Part shown: positions 31,686 to 39,194 of the stretch, piece by piece
Position numbering within the stretch: position 1 is the stretch's first letter
Layout: each line of letters opens with the position of its first letter
Source: Pseudomonadota bacterium
GTDB taxonomy: Bacteria; Pseudomonadota; Gammaproteobacteria; Burkholderiales; Burkholderiaceae_D
DNA length: 39,194 nt
Assembly: GCA_023422955.1 (NCBI GenBank)
Contig: JAFAGG010000023.1
Span: 1-39,194, forward strand
Direction of reading: 5' to 3'
Position numbers and translations under genes: made by a program
Notes under the pieces: generated by a model
Database searches by the model: none
The model's input: the letters and a program-made list of their open reading frames with translations, nothing else
What the model was told of the DNA's origin: nothing

Positions 31686-32849
31686 ATGGATGATTTTTTG
31701 CCTTCCCGGCTGGTCGCACTGAAAGCGACGGTCGAGCATATTGCGGCGACCGACATTGCGCCGCTGGCTCAGCAGGTTGATCAGGACTGCCTGTGGCCGG
31801 CGCATTCCATGAAAGCGCTGGCCGATGCCGGTCTGCTGGGATTGCAAGTGCCGGAACAACTGGGAGGCCATGGCCAGGGCTTGCTGGCCTTGAGCGTGCT
31901 GACGGAAACCATCGCCCGCGCCTGTCCTTCTTCGGCCTTGTGTTTCGGCATGCATTGCGTGGCAACGGCCGTGATCGCTGCCAAGGCGACGCCTTATCAG
32001 CGCGAGCATTATCTGCGCGCGATTGCAGAAGGCCGACACATCACGACGCTGGCCCTGGCAGAAAGCGGCACCGGCGCCCATTTCTATCTACCGCAAGCGC
32101 AACTGACATTAAAGGATGAGCACTACCTGGTGAACGGCACCAAGCAGTTCGTCACCAATGGCGGCCAGGCCGACTCCTACGTGGTTTCGACGGTCGCCAG
32201 CACCGGCGATGCAGAAAGCGGCGATTTCAGTTGCCTGATCGTCGATCGCGATACGCCCGGCATGGAATGGCTCGCCGCCTGGAAGGGTTTTGGCATGCGG
32301 GGCAATTCCTCGCGCGGGCTGCAACTGGACAATGTCACGGTGCCGCGCGCCAACCTGCTGGGCGAAGAAGGCGACCAGGTCTGGTATGCCTTTGAAGTGG
32401 TGGCGCCCTATTTCCTGATGGCGATGGCCGGCACGTATCTGGGCATTGCCCAGGCGGCGGTGGACGCTGCCGGCGACCATCTGCGTACACGCAGTTACTC
32501 TTATTCCGGTGAAACGCTGCGGGATGTGGAAACGCTGCAGACCCGTTATGCCGACATGTGGATTGCCGTGCAAAAAACCCGCAGGCTGATTTATGAAGCG
32601 GGACAACGCGGCGACCTGGGTCATCCCGAAGCGCTGCCTCACATCCTGGCGAGCAAGGCCGATGCCGGGCAGACGGCCGTCAACATCGCCAACGAGGCGA
32701 TGACGCTGTGCGGCGGCAGCGCCTACCGGGACAACAGCCGCATTGCCCAGATGCTGCGCGATGCGCGGGCCAGCCATGTGATGTCCCCTACCACCGATAT
32801 GCTGAAAGTCTGGGTGGGGCGCTCCCTGCTCGGTTTGTCCCTGCTTTGA
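31686..32849 (+). CDS. Acyl-CoA dehydrogenase-fold flavoprotein with atypical active site
   Basis: A 387-aa protein with the three-part acyl-CoA dehydrogenase fold: an N-terminal helical domain (DFLPSRLVALKATVEHIA), the flavin-binding strand domain (TLALAESGTGAHFY, FVTNGGQADSYVV), and a C-terminal helical domain (GIAQAAVDAAGDHLRTR, MTLCGGSAYRDNSRIAQMLRDARA). The usual catalytic glutamate region (YEGT-like) reads VMSPTTDML here, without a glutamate. It may therefore use another base or not be a true dehydrogenase; related flavin monooxygenases share the fold. Start is 31686 or 31674; neither has a clear ribosome binding site. It ends 9 nt before the hybrid kinase gene. Confidence 0.85.
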   Translation: MDDFLPSRLVALKATVEHIAATDIAPLAQQVDQDCLWPAHSMKALADAGLLGLQVPEQLGGHGQGLLALSVLTETIARACPSSALCFGMHCVATAVIAAKATPYQREHYLRAIAEGRHITTLALAESGTGAHFYLPQAQLTLKDEHYLVNGTKQFVTNGGQADSYVVSTVASTGDAESGDFSCLIVDRDTPGMEWLAAWKGFGMRGNSSRGLQLDNVTVPRANLLGEEGDQVWYAFEVVAPYFLMAMAGTYLGIAQAAVDAAGDHLRTRSYSYSGETLRDVETLQTRYADMWIAVQKTRRLIYEAGQRGDLGHPEALPHILASKADAGQTAVNIANEAMTLCGGSAYRDNSRIAQMLRDARASHVMSPTTDMLKVWVGRSLLGLSLL

Positions 32850-32858
32850 TACTTCGCC

Positions 32859-33332
32859 ATGATTCACCCCCGCATTCTGATTATTGCTTCAGCACCGCAA
32901 ACCGCGAACGAACTTTCGCTCATCCTGGCCGATGCCAGCTTGCAGGACACGGCATTCACTCTTAGCAATGTCGCCGATGCGGCGAAACATTTGCGCGAAC
33001 TGAGCACCAGCCATGCTTCTCCCGTCCTGGTCGTGATCGCTCCCGATATCGCCAAGCCGGTGGCGTTGGCCGTGGAACTGCGCCCCTTGTGCATGCTCTG
33101 CCATTTCCTGTTCCTGTGCCATGCGGATCAGACCGACAGGATTCGACAGGGATTGACCTGGGCGACCGTGTTGGGTACCCACTGGTCGCTTGCCCGCGCC
33201 GGCGACCCCGCATTGCCGCAGCTGCTGCGCGACACCCTCAAAAGCGTGCAGCGCCGCGCACGTTTGCGCACCACGCTCGACCGCGTCAACCTGCAACTGA
33301 GCAACCAGCGCAGCATCGATAGCCTGGAATAA
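32859..33332 (+). pseudogene. N-terminal fragment of hybrid histidine kinase, cut by in-frame TAA
   Basis: These 157 codons encode a receiver-like domain (PRILIIASAPQTANELSLILADASLQD through VLVVIAPDI) without a clear phosphoacceptor aspartate, then a helical linker ending LSNQRSIDSLE. A TAA at 33330-33332 ends it. The frame then continues without another stop through RRQVISEHFLTSFLSQARD into the PAS domain of the downstream fragment. CAA (Gln) to TAA is the simplest explanation. The intact gene would be 966 codons, 32859-35759. It follows the acyl-CoA dehydrogenase gene by 9 nt. Confidence 0.8.
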
Positions 33333-33419
33333 CGCCGGCAAGTCATTTCCGAACATTTCCTGACCAGCTTCCTGTCGCAGGCGCGCGATGCCATCGTATC
33401 GCTCGATACCCGCCGTCAT

Positions 33420-35759
33420 GTGCTGTACTGGAATGCGGGAGCCGAACGCCTGTTCAAGCTGGACGCCGCGCAAGTCATCGGCCATCCGGTATCGCGCCTA
33501 CCCTTCTGGTCGCCAGCCCTGGCAAGCACGCTGGAGAAAGTGACGAGCCGGCGCGGTGCCATGACCGAAGAAATACCGTGCATGCTGGCGGGTGAAGAAG
33601 CCATGCTCGAAGTCGCCTGTTCGGCGGTGTGCGACAGCGAGAGCAAGATGGTGGGCCTGACGCTGGTGATACGCGATGTATCGGAACGGCATCGCCGGCT
33701 TGCGGCAGAGCGCGCGGCCCATCACGAACATGCGCACATGCTCGACAGCGAACGCCTGCGGCTGCGCAATCTGTTCGAGCAGGCGCCGGGCTTCATCGTC
33801 ATCATGCAGGGTCCGCACCATGTGATCGATCTGGCCAATCGCGCTTTTTATCAGATCATCGGGCACCGCGACGTGATCGGCAAGGCGATGCAAAGCGCGA
33901 TGCCCGAGCTGCAGGGACAGGATTTTTTCGAATTGCTGGACCAGGCCTATGCCAGCGGTGAAGCGTATGTCGATCGCGACATGCACCTTGCCATCCAGCG
34001 CTCGCCCGATGCGCCGATGGAACATGTATTCATGGACTTCGTGATCCAGCCTGTGCTTGGCCAAAACGGCATGGTCGAAGGCCTGTTCTGCCAGGGCCAT
34101 GACGTGACCCAGCAGAAGCTGTTGCAGGACAAATTGCTGGAGCACCAGACCCAGCTGGAAAAGATGGTGGAAGAGCGCACCGCCCAGCTGCGCCAGGTGG
34201 AAGATCAGCTGCGGCAGGCGCAGAAACTCGATGCAATCGGCAAGCTGACCGGCGGTGTCGCGCATGACTTCAACAATGTGCTGCAGATCATCGCCGGCAA
34301 CCTGGAAATCCTGCAGGCCAGTTTCGCCGACGACGCCTCCGCCTCCCAGCGCCTGAAACTGGCGATCGGCGCCGTCGATCGCGGCGCCCGCTTGTCGGCG
34401 CAATTGCTCGCCTTTGCACGGCGCCAGCCGCTGCAACCGGTAGCCACCAGCATGGGCCGCATTCTGAAGGATATGGATGCGCTGCTGCGCCGGGCGCTCG
34501 GTGAAAGCATAGAAATCGAAACCATCATCGCCGGCGGTTTGTGGACCGTGATGGTGGATCCCAACCAGCTGGAAAACGCGATTCTCAACCTGGCGATCAA
34601 TGCCCGCGACGCGATGAAGGAAGGCGGCAAACTGACGCTGGAGCTGGGCAACGCCATGCTGGACGAGCATTATGTGCAAGCCTATCCCGACGTGGCGGCA
34701 GGCCAGTACGTGATGCTGGCGGTGTCGGATACCGGTGCCGGCATGACCCCGGAAGTCATCGAGCAGGCTTTCGAACCTTTCTTCACCACCAAGCGCGAAG
34801 GCGAAGGCACCGGGCTGGGGCTGTCTATGGTGTATGGCTTCGTCAAGCAAAGCGGCGGCCATATCAAGATCTACAGCGAACCCGCTCACGGCACCAGCAT
34901 CAAGATCTATCTGCCGCGCACCCATCAGCCTGAAGCATTGATGCCGGATCTGAAGATGGGGCCGGTGGTAGGCGGCAAGGAAACCATCCTGGTGGTGGAA
35001 GACGATCTCGACGTGCAGCACACCACGGTGGAAACGCTGACCCAGCTCGGCTACAAGGTACTCAAGGCCAATGACGGGCAAAGCGCGCTGAGCATCCTGC
35101 ACAGCGGACTGGCAATCGATTTGCTGTTTACCGATGTGGTGATGCCGGGGCCGCTGCGCAGTCCCGATCTGGCGCGCCACGCCAAGCAGTTGCTGCCGGA
35201 CCTGGAGGTGCTGTTTACCTCGGGCTACACGCAAAACGCCATCGTGCATGGCGGCCGGCTCGATCCCGGGGTAGAGCTGATCAGCAAGCCTTACCGCCGC
35301 GAAGATCTAGCGCGCAAGATCCGCCACATGCTGCGCAACCGACAGCAATCCGCCACCGCGCGCGCCTGGGCAGCGGCGCCGCCCGAATCAATGCCGCTGC
35401 AATCCGCACCCGCCCAGTCACCGCTGCGAATTCTGGTCGTGGAAGACGATACGGATTCGCGCGAGATGCTGTGCGAATTGCTGGCACTGCTCGACTACCA
35501 GGTCAGCAGCGCCGCTTCCGCGGAAGACGCCGAGACGATGCTGAAAGAAGCAAGCTTCGATGTACTGCTGACGGACATCAGCCTGCCGGGCCTGTCCGGG
35601 GTGGAACTGGCACGCCAGGCGCATGCCCGCCAGCCTTCGCTGGTCATCATCTTTGCTTCGGGCTACAGCAATGTGTCAGGCGCCGACTTTCCTCATTATT
35701 CCCTGCTCAAGCCTTATGACTTGGCGCAACTGCAAGGGGTACTGGAGAAAGCGCACTAA
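33420..35759 (+). CDS. Hybrid sensor histidine kinase with two C-terminal receivers (C-terminal fragment)
   Basis: This 779-codon open frame begins at a GTG with no ribosome binding site, inside the first PAS domain, so it is probably the larger part of a broken gene starting at 32859. Domains in order: PAS (ARDAIVSLDTRRHVLYWNAGAERLF, starting upstream), a second PAS (LRNLFEQAPGFIVIMQGPHHVIDLANRAFYQIIG), a coiled coil, HisKA with H282 here (H469 in the joined frame) in GGVAHDFNN, HATPase with NAILNLAINARDAM, DTGAGM and GTGLGLSMVYGF, then two receivers with phosphoacceptor aspartates at joined positions 759 (LLFTDVVMPG) and 906 (LLTDISLPG). All kinase motifs are intact. It is predicted soluble, with no membrane helix. 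The signal and partner are unknown. Confidence 0.85.
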   Translation: MLYWNAGAERLFKLDAAQVIGHPVSRLPFWSPALASTLEKVTSRRGAMTEEIPCMLAGEEAMLEVACSAVCDSESKMVGLTLVIRDVSERHRRLAAERAAHHEHAHMLDSERLRLRNLFEQAPGFIVIMQGPHHVIDLANRAFYQIIGHRDVIGKAMQSAMPELQGQDFFELLDQAYASGEAYVDRDMHLAIQRSPDAPMEHVFMDFVIQPVLGQNGMVEGLFCQGHDVTQQKLLQDKLLEHQTQLEKMVEERTAQLRQVEDQLRQAQKLDAIGKLTGGVAHDFNNVLQIIAGNLEILQASFADDASASQRLKLAIGAVDRGARLSAQLLAFARRQPLQPVATSMGRILKDMDALLRRALGESIEIETIIAGGLWTVMVDPNQLENAILNLAINARDAMKEGGKLTLELGNAMLDEHYVQAYPDVAAGQYVMLAVSDTGAGMTPEVIEQAFEPFFTTKREGEGTGLGLSMVYGFVKQSGGHIKIYSEPAHGTSIKIYLPRTHQPEALMPDLKMGPVVGGKETILVVEDDLDVQHTTVETLTQLGYKVLKANDGQSALSILHSGLAIDLLFTDVVMPGPLRSPDLARHAKQLLPDLEVLFTSGYTQNAIVHGGRLDPGVELISKPYRREDLARKIRHMLRNRQQSATARAWAAAPPESMPLQSAPAQSPLRILVVEDDTDSREMLCELLALLDYQVSSAASAEDAETMLKEASFDVLLTDISLPGLSGVELARQAHARQPSLVIIFASGYSNVSGADFPHYSLLKPYDLAQLQGVLEKAH

Positions 35760-35771
35760 CTGCCCCTATAC

Positions 35772-35803
35772 CTCTATACTTCCGCAAAGTAATTTTTATA
35801 GAG
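35772..35803. promoter_or_regulatory. Inverted repeat before the lipoprotein gene
   Basis: CTCTATA (35772-35778) and TATAGAG (35797-35803) form a 7-bp inverted repeat just before the lipoprotein's ribosome binding site. It may be a regulatory site or weak hairpin. It also lies 13 nt after the kinase stop. Confidence 0.35.
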
Positions 35804-35816
35804 ATGAGGGGGATAA

Positions 35817-36569
35817 TTGAAACTTAAAATCTTTTCAGGCAGCCTCGCACTTTTGCTGTTAACGGGATGTGCCGGCAGTTCCTATTTCTCACGCGACCTT
35901 TCTCCCGATGTTTTTATTCCCTATGCCTTAATTGGTATGCCCGCAGCCGGAGAACTGGCAGAAGCGGAGTTAGGGGAAAGCATGACCTCTCAAAGCAGGA
36001 TATACAATCGTCCGGGGATTTTGCTGGATCAGGAAATCGTCCATACCGGTCAATACAACCACAACTACAACTTCGTCCTGACCATACCTAAAGGGGAATT
36101 GCATTTAGTCGGCATGGATGAAGAAGGCACTTTCTTCCAAGCAGACCTTGCCGCCACCTTTCACTATCAAAGGATAAGGGACGAGGGAGAGGTCGATCAT
36201 CAGCAAGTTACAGGTGGCATTTATCTCCCCTCTAATGCCTCGCAACCTACCGAAATCTATTGGCTCTGGCCTGACGACTCTTCTCCAAACAATATTATTC
36301 ATCCCGATATTTCTTACGCAAAAATATCTACTGAAGAAAATGGAAAAGACAGTTTCAAACGCGAGTTGGTGTATACCGGTATTTCTCAAAACACCCTTTC
36401 CCTGCTGTACAGAGAATTTAAGAATGACTTTGCCAGGCCTGCTTTTTCACAAGACCTGAAGTACGATTTACCACAGGGAAAAATCATTGGTTACCAAAGC
36501 GCGCGCTTTGAAATTGTTAAGGCCACCAATACAAATATTCACTACAAGGTAATCCACCCGCTCGACTAG
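35817..36569 (+). CDS. Unrecognised outer-membrane-type lipoprotein
   Basis: A 250-aa protein starting at TTG (35817) after a strong GAGGGGG site. The signal peptide MKLKIFSGSLALLLLTGC has a clear lipobox LLTG-C18, so the mature protein is lipid-anchored. The next residues, AGSS, lack the +2 aspartate that retains proteins in the inner membrane, so the outer membrane is likely. The mature part is probably beta-rich (YNFVLTIPKGELHLVGMDEEG, ATFHYQRIRDEGEVD) and I recognise no family. Base use is AT-richer than the neighbours, with many AAT, AAA and TTT codons, which suggests a different origin. It stands alone, with a regulatory-looking inverted repeat upstream. Confidence 0.8.
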   Translation: MKLKIFSGSLALLLLTGCAGSSYFSRDLSPDVFIPYALIGMPAAGELAEAELGESMTSQSRIYNRPGILLDQEIVHTGQYNHNYNFVLTIPKGELHLVGMDEEGTFFQADLAATFHYQRIRDEGEVDHQQVTGGIYLPSNASQPTEIYWLWPDDSSPNNIIHPDISYAKISTEENGKDSFKRELVYTGISQNTLSLLYREFKNDFARPAFSQDLKYDLPQGKIIGYQSARFEIVKATNTNIHYKVIHPLD

Positions 36570-36702
36570 GCGAATGAACTGCGTAGCGCTTTGCTATATC
36601 CCGCCCAGGGCAAGAATCCGCCACAGCGCCCCGGCGGGTGACATGGACAGCAAATTGCGGCACACTCTGACGCTTGCACAGCACACGTCGTAAGGAGAAG
36701 GA

Positions 36703-37887
36703 ATGAGTTCAGCAGGGCGCATGTATGACAACCGGCTTGACCGTTTGACGTCAGCGGTACAGTCGCGCATCGATGCCAGGCACATTCCGGGCGTAGCCAT
36801 GCTGGTCGCGCGCGACGACGAAGTGGTGTACCAGCAGGCGCTGGGCTTGCGCGATCCGGCGCGCGGCACGCCGATGACCATGGATACCATCTTCCGCATC
36901 TATTCGATGACCAAGCCCATCGTGTCGGTCGCGATCATGATGCTGGTGGAAGAAGGACGCTTGCTGATCAGCGATCCGATTGCCAAGTATTTTCCGGCGC
37001 TGGACCGCCTGCAGGTCGGCATCGAGAAAACCGACTATCAGGGTCGCAAGCGGCTGGAGCTGGTTCCGGCCGAGCGCCTCATCACCATCCATGACTTGCT
37101 GCGCCATACCTCGGGCTTCACCTACGGCGTGTTCGGCAATTCCCTGGTCAAGTCGGAATATCGCCGCGCCGGCGTAGACGACCTGCGCACCACCAATGAA
37201 CAACTGGTGCGCAAGCTGGTCGCGGTGCCGCTGGCGCACCAGCCCGGCACCATGTGGGAATACAGCCGCTCCACCGATGTGCTGGGAGCGCTGATAGAAC
37301 GCCTGACCGGGCAAACCCTCGATGTGTTCCTCGAACAGCGCATCCTGAAACCGCTGGGCATGAAGGACACCGGCTTCTGGGTGCCGCCGGCCAAGCAGGA
37401 CCGTCTGGCCGAACCCTTTGCGCTCGATCCGGATACCGGCCAGTCCGTCAAGCTGATCGAGGTGCGCAGCAAGCCACCCTTCCTGTCAGCCGGCGGCGGC
37501 ATGGTATCGACCGTGGCGGATTACCTTCGTTTCGTGCGCATGCTGTACAACCAGGGCGAACTTGAAGGCGCGCGGCTGCTGTCGCGCAAGACCGTGCATT
37601 ACATGACCAGCGATCACCTGGCCGCCCTGCCCGGCGCCGCCGCGCATCCCGACTTCCTGGCCGGACCCGGCTATGGATTCGGACTCGGCTTCGCAGTGCG
37701 CACTCAGGCGGGCACTGCGGCCATTCCGGGCAGCATCGGCGATTATCACTGGAGCGGCCTGGGCGGTACTTATTTCTGGGTCGACCCGCAGGAAAAGCTG
37801 CTGGCGATCTGGATGATGCAAGCTCCCGAGCAACGCGCTTATTACCGGCAGCTGTATCGCAACCTGGTGTACGCGGCGCTGGAGTAA
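36703..37887 (+). CDS. Serine beta-lactamase-fold hydrolase (EstB/class C type)
   Basis: This 394-aa protein belongs to the beta-lactamase/DD-peptidase fold esterases. The catalytic S68-x-x-K71 is in RIYSMTKPIVS. The second motif is YSRSTDVLG (Tyr-Ser in place of Tyr-x-Asn). The third region is HWSGLGGTYFWVDP. It lacks a signal peptide, so it is probably a cytoplasmic esterase rather than a resistance enzyme. RIYSMTKPIVSVAIMMLVEEGRLLISDPIAKYFP is typical of the EstB-like group. The ATG at 36703 has AAGGAG. Substrate unknown. Confidence 0.92.
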   Translation: MSSAGRMYDNRLDRLTSAVQSRIDARHIPGVAMLVARDDEVVYQQALGLRDPARGTPMTMDTIFRIYSMTKPIVSVAIMMLVEEGRLLISDPIAKYFPALDRLQVGIEKTDYQGRKRLELVPAERLITIHDLLRHTSGFTYGVFGNSLVKSEYRRAGVDDLRTTNEQLVRKLVAVPLAHQPGTMWEYSRSTDVLGALIERLTGQTLDVFLEQRILKPLGMKDTGFWVPPAKQDRLAEPFALDPDTGQSVKLIEVRSKPPFLSAGGGMVSTVADYLRFVRMLYNQGELEGARLLSRKTVHYMTSDHLAALPGAAAHPDFLAGPGYGFGLGFAVRTQAGTAAIPGSIGDYHWSGLGGTYFWVDPQEKLLAIWMMQAPEQRAYYRQLYRNLVYAALE

Positions 37888-37955
37888 AGGCAATCGGGCC
37901 GCCGCCAGGACAGATGTGCTTGAACGATGCGCTTGCCATTTATCCTGGAGCCCTT

Positions 37956-38411
37956 ATGCCTAATCTCAAACACCTTCAGTTTTCCATCGACATCGCCGCA
38001 CCGGCATCGACCGTTTATGCGCTGATGCTTGCCCCTGACACTTACCGGGACTGGACTTCCGCTTTTGCGGAAGGCTCGCATTATCAGGGTTCCTGGGACC
38101 AGGGCCAGACCATCCGCTTCCTGACGCCGTCGGGAGACGGCATGATCGCGGAAATCGCCGAGAACCGGCCCAATGAATTCGTCTCCATCCGGCAATTGGG
38201 CGCCATCGTCAAGGGCGTGGACGACACGCAAAGCGATGCGGCTCGCGCCTGGACGCCGGCCTACGAGAATTACACCTTCCACGCGCTGCCGGAAGGCACC
38301 CGGCTCGTCATAGCCCAGCAGGTGCCGGCGGAATATGAAAGCTACATGAACGACGCCTGGCCCAAGGCTTTGGCAAAACTAAAAGCATTGTGCGAGGCGG
38401 CTACCGCCTAG
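37956..38411 (+). CDS. SRPBCC (AHSA1-like) family protein
   Basis: A 151-aa single-domain protein. The N-terminal strand and helix LQFSIDIAAPASTVYALMLAPDTYRDWTSAF, a GSWDQGQTIRFL hairpin and the C-terminal helix AWPKALAKLKALCEAA match the SRPBCC/AHSA1 fold, which binds hydrophobic ligands. The ATG at 37956 has GGAG upstream; the longer open frame to 37914 is less likely. It lies 68 nt after the esterase gene on the same strand and may share its transcript. No ligand is known. Confidence 0.85.
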   Translation: MPNLKHLQFSIDIAAPASTVYALMLAPDTYRDWTSAFAEGSHYQGSWDQGQTIRFLTPSGDGMIAEIAENRPNEFVSIRQLGAIVKGVDDTQSDAARAWTPAYENYTFHALPEGTRLVIAQQVPAEYESYMNDAWPKALAKLKALCEAATA

Positions 38412-38443
38412 GGCCAATCGGCAGGCAATGCACGGGCATGAAA

Positions 38444-38472
38444 AAACCCGCAAGCAGCAAGCCTGCGGGTTT
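38444..38472. terminator. Bidirectional terminator between SRPBCC gene and ssb
   Basis: AAACCCGCA (38444-38452) and TGCGGGTTT (38464-38472) form a perfect 9-bp stem with A- and T-runs on its flanks. It lies between convergent genes and can end transcription from both sides, with the better T-run on the minus strand (complement of 38441-38446). Confidence 0.88.
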
Positions 38473-38512
38473 CAAGTCAGCCCGGATGATGGATTCCGCG
38501 ACGGCGAACTCG

Positions 38513-38944
38513 TCAGAACGGAATCGCCTCGTCCTCCATCTCGGCTTGCCGGCGATGCATGGCGCTATCGCTATCCTGCTCGCGGCGCGGTTCATGCTGT
38601 TCGCCGGAAGGACGACTTCCCAGCATGCGCATGTCGTCGGCAATGATGCTGGTGGTGTAGCGCTCCACGCCATCCTGCCCGGTCCATTTGCGCGTTTGCA
38701 GGCGGCCTTCGATATACACCAGCGAGCCCTTCTTCAGGTATTGCGCGGCGGTTTCCGCCAGCTTGCGATACAAGACGATGCGATGCCACTCGGTGGCTTC
38801 CTTCTTCTCGCCCGTGTTCTTGTCCTTCCATACTTCCGACGTGGCCAAGGACATTTGCACCATCGCATCGCCGTGGGTGGTGTGACTCAGTTCCGGATCA
38901 TGTCCCAGATGTCCGATCAACGTGACCTTGTTCAGGGTAGCCAT
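38513..38944 (-). CDS. ssb: Single-stranded DNA-binding protein
   Basis: A 143-aa SSB with a complete OB fold (MATLNKVTLIGHLGHDPELSHTTHGDAMVQMSLATSEVWKD through RLQTRKWTGQDGVERYTTSIIADDMRMLG), a short polar linker and the acidic tip EDEAIPF, which recruits repair and replication proteins. The ATG at 38944 has GAGAGGAAA upstream. Its linker is short compared with typical chromosomal Ssb, and it lies next to a Gp157-type phage gene on the same strand, so it is probably a phage or island copy. A housekeeping ssb would be expected elsewhere. Confidence 0.95.
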   Translation of the reverse strand: MATLNKVTLIGHLGHDPELSHTTHGDAMVQMSLATSEVWKDKNTGEKKEATEWHRIVLYRKLAETAAQYLKKGSLVYIEGRLQTRKWTGQDGVERYTTSIIADDMRMLGSRPSGEQHEPRREQDSDSAMHRRQAEMEDEAIPF

Positions 38945-38972
38945 AACATTTCCTCTCATTGCGTTTTACCGC

Positions 38973-39194
38973 TCATAAAATTTCCAGGCGCAACCCCTGT
39001 TCCATATGCACGCCTGGTACTGGAACCCCGGCCTTGAGAGCCGAAGCGATTGCCTTCTTGTCCGGGGAAGGCGCCGGTGCCGGATGCTGAATCAGGAAGT
39101 CCTCCGGCAAGACTTTTTCATTGTCGATGACGACCGCGGGCGGGTTCTTGCGCACCGCCAGCGCAAACAGGGCGGTGGTCGCTTTCTCGCGGCC
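38973..39194 (-). CDS. Siphovirus Gp157-like protein, C-terminal part
   Basis: The frame runs off the right edge, leaving 73 codons of the C-terminus. The end has the pattern seen in Gp157-family phage proteins: KNPPAVVIDNEKVLPEDFL, then a proline-rich spacer, then PDKKAIASALKAGVPVPGVHME. The family, first noted in streptococcal siphoviruses, is associated with phage resistance or early phage functions; it is usually encoded beside recombination genes and ssb. The N-terminus lies outside the window. It ends 28 nt before the ssb start, so the two are probably co-transcribed. Confidence 0.75.
   Translation of the reverse strand, partial: GREKATTALFALAVRKNPPAVVIDNEKVLPEDFLIQHPAPAPSPDKKAIASALKAGVPVPGVHMEQGLRLEIL

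Noticed and set aside
33498..35249. 583-codon minus-strand open frame
   Set aside because: Antisense shadow of the hybrid kinase; composition is histidine- and glutamine-rich as expected for a mirror frame.

Overview
The window looks like chromosomal DNA of a GC-rich betaproteobacterium of the order Burkholderiales, most likely Oxalobacteraceae. This is an inference from gene content: an argS-SPOR-dsbA run, an orphan Bug-type (tripartite tricarboxylate family) binding protein, a bioA-F-D-B cluster, and the overall protein style. There is no rRNA, tRNA, CRISPR array or recognisable insertion sequence.

Layout. 1-2640: an old yellow enzyme reductase, then a DUF6152-like exported protein beside a small membrane protein. 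2646-9562 (all minus): a Tat-exported FMN 2-hydroxyacid oxidase, a GFA-type zinc protein, a glyoxalase-fold protein, an aldo/keto reductase, topoisomerase IB, and a two-gene unit of a zinc alcohol dehydrogenase and a membrane/SRPBCC fusion. Several of these suggest handling of reactive carbonyls. 9854-14402: a self-contained D-glucarate unit (LacI-family repressor, Bug binding protein, glucarate dehydratase, HpaI/GarL-type aldolase). It has a near-consensus promoter covered by a LacI-type palindrome, a second operator just downstream, and a third at the repressor's own -10. 14575-15852: small membrane and GFA-type genes.

15957-22208 (minus): bioA-bioF-bioD-bioB followed closely by a GhrA-type reductase and an HMG-CoA lyase-type enzyme. 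22422-24743 (minus): a YchJ-like protein, an SDR and a thiolase. 24744-26923: a structured intergenic region with a candidate small RNA, a metallo-beta-lactamase-fold hydrolase and an XRE-type regulator. 27045-31034 (minus): an SDR, dsbA, a SPOR-domain protein and argS. 31686-38411 (plus): an atypical acyl-CoA dehydrogenase, a large hybrid histidine kinase broken by one in-frame TAA, an orphan lipoprotein, a beta-lactamase-fold esterase and an SRPBCC protein. 38513-39194 (minus): single-stranded DNA-binding protein and the C-terminus of a Gp157-like phage protein, which looks like the edge of a prophage or phage-derived island.

The points most worth checking are the three-operator glucarate control region, the single-codon break in the hybrid kinase, the hairpin-rich candidate RNA at about 25020-25118, a dispersed palindromic repeat present in at least two copies, and the phage-like right edge. 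I did not find a convincingly new multi-gene system.
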